This document shows positions 1 through 7,643 of a stretch of 64,000 bases of DNA, piece by piece. How positions within the stretch are numbered: position 1 is the stretch's first letter; each line of letters begins with the position of its first letter. A program made the position numbers and the translations under genes. The notes under the pieces were generated by a model, which was not told the origin of the DNA, ran no database searches, and saw nothing but the letters and a program-made list of their open reading frames with translations. The DNA is from Algoriphagus lutimaris (GTDB lineage: Bacteria; Bacteroidota; Bacteroidia; Cytophagales; Cyclobacteriaceae), in contig NZ_JAFIDJ010000001.1 of the NCBI RefSeq assembly GCF_017051705.1, positions 1,765,786-1,829,785 of the forward strand, read 5' to 3'.

Positions 1-2
1 TT

Positions 3-674
3 CAACTTAAACCCAATACAACATGGAAACTGAATGCCTATTATGACTTTTTCAAATTTCCTTGGTTAAGATACCGGGTTTACTCCCCTTCAAATGGATT
101 TGAATGGCTGGCCCGATTTAGTTACTTCCCTTCCAAGAAGCTATTGGCGTTCATACAAATAAGGACAGAGGAAAAGGACCGAAATGTCAACGATAGTGGT
201 GCTCCCAGCCTTCCTTATGTAGTTTTACCTATCAAAAAATCTAATGGCATGATAAGTCTGGAATACCATCTTTCAGACAATTTATTTTTGAAATCAAGGA
301 TTTTGGCAAGTAGAGTAGACTTTAACTCTGAAATCACTCATGGATTTATGATCCTACAAGACATTCAGTATGGGCTAGATCGGTGGAAAATCACCGTAAG
401 AGGAGCATTATTCGATACAGACAACTATGATACTAGGCTGTATGCTTTCGAAAACAACGTCCTTTGGACATTTTCAATTCCTGCCTTCTCAGGCCAAGGA
501 ATGCGATATTACGTAGTTGGGCAATACAAATTTAACCCGCAATTAACTGCCTATATCCGATTTGCCAGAACGAGTTATACCGATCGTGAACAAATCAGCT
601 CTGGGCTTCAAACTATTAATTCTTCCCATCAAACAGAAAGTACATTTTTGATTAGATATATGATACATCGATAA
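3..674 (+). CDS. C-terminal part of a large outer-membrane/helix-hairpin-helix-type Bacteroidota protein (5' end outside window)
   Basis: The reading frame is already open at the window edge (first full codon at base 3) and runs 223 codons to a TAA at 672-674, so only the C-terminal part is visible. The segment alternates aromatic and polar residues in short amphipathic strands (for example YVVGQYKFN and AYIRFARTSYTDR), as in an outer-membrane beta-barrel. The closing pattern (SIPAFSGQG, then a strand, then SYTDREQISSGLQTI and a final strand) resembles, from memory, the C-terminus of the roughly 700-residue Bacteroidota proteins annotated as ComEA/helix-hairpin-helix proteins; the HHH part would lie upstream and cannot be seen. 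Family assignment is therefore tentative, the barrel-like character less so. A 64-bp gap separates it from the metalloprotease gene on the same strand. Confidence 0.55.
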   Translation, partial: QLKPNTTWKLNAYYDFFKFPWLRYRVYSPSNGFEWLARFSYFPSKKLLAFIQIRTEEKDRNVNDSGAPSLPYVVLPIKKSNGMISLEYHLSDNLFLKSRILASRVDFNSEITHGFMILQDIQYGLDRWKITVRGALFDTDNYDTRLYAFENNVLWTFSIPAFSGQGMRYYVVGQYKFNPQLTAYIRFARTSYTDREQISSGLQTINSSHQTESTFLIRYMIHR

Positions 675-738
675 TTTTCCATCAATGGTGCAATTTTGAG
701 GTAGTTTTTTTAATAATTTGTCAACAAACCACTAATCC

Positions 739-3174
739 ATGAGAAAAACACTTTACACTACTATCATTGTACTCCTAAGCAGCCTTTCGGTCTTTGCTCA
801 AAATCTGGATCTGAGCAAATTCAATAAAATGGAGGGCTTTGTTGATTTCTATCTAGATGAAGAAAATGGAAAGATCTATTTGGAAATTGAAGATTTAGAA
901 AAGGAATTTTTATACGTCAGTTCGCTTACTGCCGGAGTAGGATCCAACGATCTGGGCTTAGATCGAGGCCAGCTTGGTCAAACAAGAATTGTGGAATTCA
1001 GAAAGACCGGAAATAAAATCTTTTTGGTTCAGAAGAATTATGATTATCGAGCATATTCAGACAATCCTGCCGAAGTAAAATCCATCCGAGATGCCTTCGC
1101 AGAGTCCACTCTTTGGGGATTTGATGTGGCACAGGAAAATGACGGTAGTTTCATTGTGGAAGCCACAAAATTCTACATGGAAGACACCCATGGCGTTGGA
1201 AGCAGACTTTCCAGAAACCGCCAAGGAACTTTCCGTACCGATGCCAGCAGATCTAGTTTATATTATCCTACCATCAAAAACTTCCCTAAGAACACGGAAG
1301 TAGAAGCGGTTATTACCCTTACAGGACAAATTACGGGTAGAGAGCTTAGCTCAGTAACTCCTGGCTCAGATGCGATAACGGTGCGTCAAAGACATTCATT
1401 TATAGAGCTTCCTGATTTAAACTATCAAAAGCGTGATTTTGATCCAAGAGGTGGTTTCAACGCCATTTCCTATATGGACTTTACCACTCCCATCACTGAA
1501 CCAATTGTAAAACGATTTATCACCAGACATCGATTAGAGAAAAAAGATCCAACTGCTGCTGTTTCAGAAGTGGTAGAGCCAATCGTTTATTACCTAGACC
1601 GAGGTACTCCAGAGCCGGTTGCATCAGCATTAATTGAAGGTGGTAATTATTGGGCGCAGGCCTTCGAGGCAGCGGGTTTTAAAAATGCCTATAGAGTCGA
1701 ACTTGCTCCAGAAGGAATGGATCTAATGGACGTTAGATACAATGTTGTACAGTGGGTTCATCGATCTACCAGAGGTTGGTCATATGGTAGCAGCGTTCGA
1801 GACCCTCGAACAGGAGAAATCATCAAAGGTCATGTTTCTTTAGGATCACTTCGCGTGAGACAGGATTACTTAATTGCTCAAGGACTGATCCAACCCTATG
1901 AAAATGGAACAGAACCAGACCCCAAAATGCTAAAATTGGCGTTGGACCGATTAAGACAACTCTCTGCTCATGAAATTGGTCATACCTTGGGAATTTCCCA
2001 TAGCTATGCAACTTCTGCAGAAAACAGATCCTCTGTGATGGACTATCCATATCCTGTGATCACTCAAAATGCCAATGGAGAATTAGATCTTTCCGTGGCT
2101 TATGATCAAAAAATTGGAGAATGGGATAAGTGGGCGATTAAATTTGGATATGGGACAGTTCCTCCAGGTATGACTGAAGAAGAATACCTGGAAAAAACCC
2201 TTCAGGACACTTACTCGGCAGGCTATGAATTTATTACTGATTCGGATTCCAGAGACCCAAGTGGAGCTCACCCTCGCTCCCACCTTTGGGACAACGGCGC
2301 TTCTTCTTCTGTTGAGTTAAAAAGAATGTTGGAATTGAGAGCCAATAAATTACAGTCTTTTGGCTTAAATGCAATTCCTACTGGTACCCCTGAAGCAATG
2401 TTGGAAGAGGTTTTAGTACCTCTTTACTTAATGCACCGCTATCAAGTAGAAGCTACCACCAAACTGGTGGGTGGTATGGATTACAATTACAAAGTAAAAG
2501 GTGACAATCAACCCAATCACAAATGGGTACCTGCAAAAGATCAATTGGAAGCACTTGATGCTTTGTTATTGACAGTATCTCCGAGCCAATTGGCGGTACC
2601 GCCACATATTCTAGCGTTGATCCCACCTAGACCTTATGGGTATGGGAGAACCAGAGAAACTTTTGTTTCCAGAACTGGACCTATTTTCGACCCTATTGCA
2701 CCTGCTGAGACAGTGGTTGATTTAACTTTCTCATTCCTTTTGGATGATGCCAGAATGAATAGAGTTTACTTACAGAACCTTCAAAACAACAGTTTACCAA
2801 GCTATCAGTCCGTATTGGATAAAGTCAGTGCTCAAGTATTCTCATCCAACATTCCTTCTGGATTAGAAACAGAAATCAAGTTGATGACTGAAACAAAATT
2901 GGTAGATCATATGATTGCTTTAGCCAAGAATGGAAATGCTTCCAATACGGTAAGAGCTATCACCAGAGCACAGTTAGATGAATTAGCCAATGGCAGTAAA
3001 AAGCTTTCAGGAAGATCATCTTCGGGACTGCTTTCCCAGCACTCTGACTACCTCACAGAAAAAATCAATGCATTTTTAGAACTACCAGTTGAATTAACTG
3101 TGCAGGAAGCATTAAAGGCACCTGATGGCTCTCCTATTGGTTCAGAGTCTATGTCTTGTGATTTTGATTATTAA
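739..3174 (+). CDS. Secreted zinc-dependent metalloprotease (metzincin, DUF5117/DUF4953 type)
   Basis: An 811-residue exported protein with a signal peptide (positively charged start, hydrophobic stretch, cleavage near SVFAQ, residues 1-21). The zinc site is the metzincin signature HEIGHTLGISH: H411, E412, H415 and H421, followed by a Met-turn SVMDYP with M434. The N-terminal part (about 30-400) matches what I know of the DUF5118/DUF5117 region and the C-terminal part the DUF4953 region of Bacteroidota zinc-dependent metalloproteases, whose usual size is about 800-850 residues. It should cleave proteins in the periplasm or outside the cell; the substrate is unknown. No T9SS C-terminal sorting domain is evident (the end is SMSCDFDY). 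The gene is monocistronic, followed by a strong terminator at 3195-3229. The catalytic motif is certain; the subfamily name is from recall. Confidence 0.9.
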   Translation: MRKTLYTTIIVLLSSLSVFAQNLDLSKFNKMEGFVDFYLDEENGKIYLEIEDLEKEFLYVSSLTAGVGSNDLGLDRGQLGQTRIVEFRKTGNKIFLVQKNYDYRAYSDNPAEVKSIRDAFAESTLWGFDVAQENDGSFIVEATKFYMEDTHGVGSRLSRNRQGTFRTDASRSSLYYPTIKNFPKNTEVEAVITLTGQITGRELSSVTPGSDAITVRQRHSFIELPDLNYQKRDFDPRGGFNAISYMDFTTPITEPIVKRFITRHRLEKKDPTAAVSEVVEPIVYYLDRGTPEPVASALIEGGNYWAQAFEAAGFKNAYRVELAPEGMDLMDVRYNVVQWVHRSTRGWSYGSSVRDPRTGEIIKGHVSLGSLRVRQDYLIAQGLIQPYENGTEPDPKMLKLALDRLRQLSAHEIGHTLGISHSYATSAENRSSVMDYPYPVITQNANGELDLSVAYDQKIGEWDKWAIKFGYGTVPPGMTEEEYLEKTLQDTYSAGYEFITDSDSRDPSGAHPRSHLWDNGASSSVELKRMLELRANKLQSFGLNAIPTGTPEAMLEEVLVPLYLMHRYQVEATTKLVGGMDYNYKVKGDNQPNHKWVPAKDQLEALDALLLTVSPSQLAVPPHILALIPPRPYGYGRTRETFVSRTGPIFDPIAPAETVVDLTFSFLLDDARMNRVYLQNLQNNSLPSYQSVLDKVSAQVFSSNIPSGLETEIKLMTETKLVDHMIALAKNGNASNTVRAITRAQLDELANGSKKLSGRSSSGLLSQHSDYLTEKINAFLELPVELTVQEALKAPDGSPIGSESMSCDFDY

Positions 3175-3194
3175 ATGAATTTATAAAATTCTTC

Positions 3195-3229
3195 AAAAGC
3201 AGCCTTAAATGAAAAGGCTGCTTTTTTTT
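3195..3229 (+). terminator. Intrinsic terminator after the metalloprotease gene
   Basis: A perfect 12-bp inverted repeat, AAAAGCAGCCTT (3195-3206) and AAGGCTGCTTTT (3214-3225), with a 7-nt loop and a run of T to 3229. It lies 20 bp past the stop codon of the metalloprotease. It could work weakly on the minus strand too. Confidence 0.85.
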
Positions 3230-3524
3230 AAGTGGCCATCAAAACTTTTAGATCATCTTTTACAATCCCTCTCCCCATTTTTTCTTCCATTATATAATCG
3301 CTCAGTGACTTTGTAAGCTCCAAGAATTCGAAAGGTTTTGAGAAAGAGCCATTTGAAATGAAAATTCAGGAAATTAAAGTGGAAAAAATTTCACATCCCT
3401 TTTAGATCGGAGAGAGCTTTACAGATCAAATTGGTAGATTAGAGGCTGAATTGAAAAATTCAGGTCATTTGATGGCTCCTACCGAAATCCATCAGCTAAA
3501 CCATATACTATAGTTTCTAATTAT
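3230..3524. other. 295-bp region with possible degraded coding remnants; no intact gene
   Basis: No intact gene fits. On the plus strand one frame (about 3300-3511) reads like protein with a single internal TAG near 3402: the part before it contains EPFEMKIQEIKVEKISHPF and the part after it GESFTDQIGRLEAELKNSG, ending in TAG just before the next gene. On the minus strand, another frame (about 3365 down to 3230) gives SKPFEFLELTKSLSDY and then MEEKMGRGIVKDDLKVLMAT before a stop. Neither has a convincing start codon, and neither was recognised. The simplest reading is one or two gene relics, but chance open frames in AT-rich DNA are possible. Confidence 0.3.
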
Positions 3525-5561
3525 ATGCAAAACCCATTATTGGCTCAATTTGCCACTCCATTCGATACAGCTCCATTTACTAAAATTAAAACAGAAAATT
3601 ATCTTCCTGCCATTAAAACAGCAATTGAGGAAGCTAAGTTAGAGATTGAGGGAATCAAGAAGGAGGGTCAGCCAACCTTCGAAAACACGATAGAAGCATT
3701 AGATAGATCCGGCAAAAAGCTTGGAATTATCAGTTCTATATTTTTCAATTTAAACGCTGCAGAAACAAGTCCTGAATTACAAAAACTGGCCAGAGAGATC
3801 TCCCCCCTGTTAACACAGCATTCCAATGACATTTTGTTGGACCAGGTTTTATTCCAAAAAGTAGCTTCAGTTTTTGATTCGAAGTCATCGCTAACTTTGA
3901 CTCCAGAGCAAAGTATGCTTTTGGAAAAAACCTATAAATCTTTTGTGAGAAATGGCGCAAAATTAACATCTGAACAAGGTGAGATTCTACGGAATATCGA
4001 TCAGGAATTAGCCCAGCTAAGCCTAAAATTCGGTGAGAATGTACTGGAAGAAACCAACAAATTTGTCCATTTTGAAACAGAAGAAAGTGCCTTAGATGGC
4101 TTGCCCGAAGGAATTAAAGAGGCCGCTGCTCAAATCGCTGAAGAAAAAAACAAACCCGGCCAATGGGCATTTACCCTGGATTATCCCAGCTATATTCCTG
4201 CGATGACTTATGCAAAAAATAGAGCATTGAGAAAGCTTCTTTTCTTAGCTTACAATACGAAATGTTCCAAAGGAGATGAATTAGACAATCAACAAATCAT
4301 CAAAGACATATTAACGCTAAAAGAAAAAAGAGCAAAGCTATTGGGATATGCCAATCATGCTGAATTTATTTTGGAAGAGCGCATGGCAAAAAGCCCAAAA
4401 GAAGTAATCAAATTTTTAGAATCACTTCTGGAGAAAGCTAGGCCAAAAGCTGAGAAAGAAGTAAAAGAGTTGACTGCATTTGCCAAAAAACTTGACGGTA
4501 TTTCCGAATTACAAAAATGGGACTTCGCTTACTATTCTGAATTATTGAAAAAAGAGAAGTACGCAATTGACGATGAATTACTTAAGCCTTATTTCCAACT
4601 GGAAAAAGTTGTTTCTGGAGTTTTCAAAACTGCAAAAAAATTGTTTGGAATAGATTTTAAATTGAATCCAGAAATTCCGGTTTATCATCCTGATGTGAAA
4701 GCCTATGAAGTAACAGATAAAGGCGGAAATCATTTGGCGATATATTATGCCGATTATTTCCCTAGACCCGGAAAGAGAAATGGTGCCTGGATGACCAGTT
4801 ACCGAGGCCAAAGTATGCAAGGTGAAATCAACAATAGACCTCACGTTTCCATTGTTTGCAACTTTACTAAGCCTACCAAAACGAAGCCTAGTTTACTAAC
4901 CTTTAATGAAGTAACCACTCTTTTCCATGAGTTTGGGCATGCACTTCATGGCATGCTTGCCAATACTACCTATGAATCTCTTTCTGGAACGAGTGTCTAT
5001 TGGGATTTTGTGGAATTGCCTTCTCAGATTTTTGAAAACTGGTGTTACGAGAAAGAATGCCTTGACTTCTTTGCAGACCACTATGAAACGGGTGAAAAAA
5101 TTCCTTCTGATCTGATTGAAAAATTAAAAAAGGCAGCAAATTTCCAACAGGGCTATCAAACAGTTAGACAAATTAGCTTTGGATTGCTCGATATGGCGTT
5201 TCATAGTACCCCAGCCTCTAAAGTCACCGATATTCCTACCTTTGAAGAGGAAGCAATGAAAAGGACTGACTTACTTCCAAAAGTACCTGGAACCTTGATG
5301 GCAACCTCATTCTCCCATATTTTTCAGGGAGGCTACTCTGCAGGTTATTACAGCTATAAATGGGCAGAGGTTTTAGATGCAGATGCATTCGACCTGTTCC
5401 TGGAAAAAGGAGTTTTTGATGAAGTAACAGCTGCCTCTTTCCAAACCCATATCCTCTCTGCAGGAGGGAGTGAACATCCATCTGTTCTCTATAAGAAATT
5501 TAGAGGAAGAGAGCCCAAAACAGATGCCTTATTAAAGCGAGCTGGTTTAATAGAATCCTAA
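3525..5561 (+). CDS. M3-family metallopeptidase (oligopeptidase A / peptidyl-dipeptidase Dcp type)
   Basis: This 678-residue protein has no signal peptide and is predicted cytoplasmic. The thimet/oligopeptidase zinc motif HEFGHALHG gives ligands H468 and H472 with catalytic E469; the third ligand is E497 in DFVELPSQ. The helical N-terminal half (about 1-250) and the late GGYSAGYYSYKW segment, which carries the substrate-binding tyrosines, are typical of family M3. Length matches Dcp/OpdA proteins (about 670-700). It should trim short peptides during peptide recycling; choosing between oligopeptidase A and dipeptidyl carboxypeptidase is not possible by eye. The ATG at 3525 begins directly with the conserved N-terminus (NPLL...FATPFDTAPF), so the start is well supported. 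A gap of 71 bp precedes the transporter gene on the same strand. Confidence 0.92.
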   Translation: MQNPLLAQFATPFDTAPFTKIKTENYLPAIKTAIEEAKLEIEGIKKEGQPTFENTIEALDRSGKKLGIISSIFFNLNAAETSPELQKLAREISPLLTQHSNDILLDQVLFQKVASVFDSKSSLTLTPEQSMLLEKTYKSFVRNGAKLTSEQGEILRNIDQELAQLSLKFGENVLEETNKFVHFETEESALDGLPEGIKEAAAQIAEEKNKPGQWAFTLDYPSYIPAMTYAKNRALRKLLFLAYNTKCSKGDELDNQQIIKDILTLKEKRAKLLGYANHAEFILEERMAKSPKEVIKFLESLLEKARPKAEKEVKELTAFAKKLDGISELQKWDFAYYSELLKKEKYAIDDELLKPYFQLEKVVSGVFKTAKKLFGIDFKLNPEIPVYHPDVKAYEVTDKGGNHLAIYYADYFPRPGKRNGAWMTSYRGQSMQGEINNRPHVSIVCNFTKPTKTKPSLLTFNEVTTLFHEFGHALHGMLANTTYESLSGTSVYWDFVELPSQIFENWCYEKECLDFFADHYETGEKIPSDLIEKLKKAANFQQGYQTVRQISFGLLDMAFHSTPASKVTDIPTFEEEAMKRTDLLPKVPGTLMATSFSHIFQGGYSAGYYSYKWAEVLDADAFDLFLEKGVFDEVTAASFQTHILSAGGSEHPSVLYKKFRGREPKTDALLKRAGLIES

Positions 5562-5632
5562 TTATGAGAGAATAAATTTTATTGAAAATCTCCTATATTA
5601 AGAAGAGATTAGGAACAACTAAAGTCATATAA

Positions 5633-6727
5633 ATGAAAGAGAAAGGTTTTATTTTACCCCCTTATTTAAAAGCCCTATCAGTGTTGATTTTCATCATTGT
5701 GTTGGTCTTTTTCCTTATTGTTGGCAAAAGTCTCCTAGTCCCATTATTTATGGGAGGTTTTTTCGCAGTCTTATTTACCCCACTCTCTAATTGGTTTGAA
5801 AAGAAAAAAATCCCCAGGACCGTTTCTTGCATATTGTCCTTATTGATTAACATCGCAGTGGTAGTGGGTTTTTTATCATTTATTATCACTACGATTTCAA
5901 ATTTTACCAATGATTTTGACAATGTTTCCGAAAAGCTATCCAATTATGCAAAAGAAATTGATGATTGGACATACAGCAATTTTGGGATAGACGAAAACTT
6001 GGAAGAGAAAGCTAGTGATGATTATGTTAAAACCTTATTACAACAACATGGCGCAAATATTACTGGGTTTGCATTAAGAACCGTAGGTTCCCTATCCGGC
6101 GCTGTCCTTATTCCCGTCTTTATGTTTTTCTTTCTCCTTTATAGGGATCACCTGACAGAGGTGATGATCCGAATCTATAGGGATAAAGACCCTCAGTTGG
6201 TAAAAATGAGAATTACTAGTCTCAGGAAACTTCTTCAAAATTACATTATAGGCGTGATAAAGGTGATGGGAATCCTTGCTATCCTGAATGTATCCGCATT
6301 TTCGGCCCTTGGCATCAAGCATGCTATTTTCTTTGGAGTGATCGCAGCCTTTCTAAATATCATTCCTTATGTAGGACCTTTTATAGGAGCCCTGATGCCC
6401 ATGATTTATTCATTTTTGACTAAGGATAGTCTTTTCTACCCTTTGGCAGTATTAGCTTCTTATCAGATTATCCAGTTGATCGAGGGTAATTTCTTAACTC
6501 CAAAAATTGTGGGCGGAAATGTCAACTTGAATCCTTTCATCACGTTCTTAGGACTATTAATTGGTGGTTCCATTTGGGGGATTGCCGGAATGGTTTTGAT
6601 TATTCCTACCTTAGCAATTCTAAGAGAAATATTTGAATTAAGCGACCAGACTAGTCCATTTGCCTTACTACTAGGTGAAGAAGAAGATCATGCAAAAATT
6701 GAGCATAAAGAAGAGGATAGCGATTAA
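5633..6727 (+). CDS. AI-2E family transporter (PerM/YdiK-like membrane protein)
   Basis: A 364-residue integral membrane protein of the AI-2E/PerM family (PF01594). It shows an N-terminal pair of membrane helices (about 12-55), a third near 70-95, a soluble segment with charged residues (about 100-150), and a C-terminal membrane bundle containing the family hallmark NIIPYVGPFIGALMP. The C-terminal tail is strongly acidic (LLGEEEDHAKIEHKEEDSD). Family members have been linked to export of AI-2 or to Na+/H+ exchange in some species; the substrate cannot be predicted. Its 3' end overlaps the start of the TPR lipoprotein gene by 38 bp, so the two are probably co-transcribed and translationally coupled. 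A second family member lies at 18533-19618. Confidence 0.9.
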   Translation: MKEKGFILPPYLKALSVLIFIIVLVFFLIVGKSLLVPLFMGGFFAVLFTPLSNWFEKKKIPRTVSCILSLLINIAVVVGFLSFIITTISNFTNDFDNVSEKLSNYAKEIDDWTYSNFGIDENLEEKASDDYVKTLLQQHGANITGFALRTVGSLSGAVLIPVFMFFFLLYRDHLTEVMIRIYRDKDPQLVKMRITSLRKLLQNYIIGVIKVMGILAILNVSAFSALGIKHAIFFGVIAAFLNIIPYVGPFIGALMPMIYSFLTKDSLFYPLAVLASYQIIQLIEGNFLTPKIVGGNVNLNPFITFLGLLIGGSIWGIAGMVLIIPTLAILREIFELSDQTSPFALLLGEEEDHAKIEHKEEDSD

Positions 6728-7643
6728 ATCCATTGTGATTATTGCCTTTTTAGGGATTTATTCCTGTGACACAGTTGAGGATAAAAAAGGTAGGTTCCTG
6801 TTGAAAGGGAATGAGAAAATTGAAGAGAACGATCCTAAATCAGCTATCTCATTCTACGAAGAAGCTATCAAGTTAGACAGTAATTATTTTGACGCTTATT
6901 TCAACAAAGCGATGGCTCATTTAAAAATCAATCAACTTGATTTGGCCATTCATGCATTGGATGATGCGTTAAAAATTGCCCCCTCCAATTTTGAAGGTTA
7001 TTTCCAAAGAGGCTTAGCATACCTGGACAATGGAGAATTCTACAAGGCAAGAGAGGATGCTGAGAAACTGATCAGTTTAGATGATCAATCCTGGAAGTCA
7101 TACTTCTTATCCGGCCTTGTGGAAGAGAAATTAAACAATTATTCAAAAGCATTGGCCTCTTTCGAAAAAGCAGTAAGCTTAGATCCTACCAATTCTGATT
7201 TATTGGTTAATCAGGCAACCTTACTTTATTACGAGAAAAATTCTGCTGCAGCCATGGAGATCTTGAACCAAGCGGAATTAGTAAACCCATTGGAACCCAA
7301 TCTTCACAATTTGAGATCCATGATATATTTTGATGAAGGAGATTACGAAAAAGCATTAAATGCAGTAGATAAAGCAATTGCAATCAATAATTCTCAAGCC
7401 TATTATTACAACAACAAAGGACTCTATCTGATGTATTTGGGAAAATTGGAAGATGGTCTAGAGTTGGTCAACCAAAGTCTAAAAATGGACTCCAATAATC
7501 CATTTGCTTTGAGAAATAAAGGAATCTATTATGTAATGAAAGGTGATAAAGTCACTGCTATGCAGTTTTTGGCTGAACTAAGTCAAAATTATCCAAATAT
7601 GGATTTAGTTGCTGAATATATTCAAAAAGCTCAGGCGTTGTAA
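6690..7643 (+). CDS. Tetratricopeptide-repeat lipoprotein
   Basis: A 317-residue TPR protein. I chose the ATG at 6690 over the GTG at 6675 because it follows a purine-rich GAAGAAGAAGA stretch and gives a compact lipoprotein signal: basic start, hydrophobic core, and lipobox LGIYSC with Cys26. After it come about eight 34-residue TPR units (roughly 35-310) with typical spacing, for example YFDAYFNKAMAHLKINQLD and EGYFQRGLAYLDNGEFY. TPR arrays bind other proteins, so this is probably a membrane-anchored scaffold; no partner can be named. The start overlaps the AI-2E-family transporter gene by 38 bp, which suggests coupled expression. The 3' end overlaps the convergent histidine kinase gene by 13 bp, so no terminator separates them. 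Confidence 0.85.
   Translation: MQKLSIKKRIAIKSIVIIAFLGIYSCDTVEDKKGRFLLKGNEKIEENDPKSAISFYEEAIKLDSNYFDAYFNKAMAHLKINQLDLAIHALDDALKIAPSNFEGYFQRGLAYLDNGEFYKAREDAEKLISLDDQSWKSYFLSGLVEEKLNNYSKALASFEKAVSLDPTNSDLLVNQATLLYYEKNSAAAMEILNQAELVNPLEPNLHNLRSMIYFDEGDYEKALNAVDKAIAINNSQAYYYNNKGLYLMYLGKLEDGLELVNQSLKMDSNNPFALRNKGIYYVMKGDKVTAMQFLAELSQNYPNMDLVAEYIQKAQAL

Noticed and set aside
5633-6727. Quorum-sensing role for the AI-2E-family transporter
   Set aside because: The family is broad, no luxS or lsr genes are present, and some members are ion transporters.
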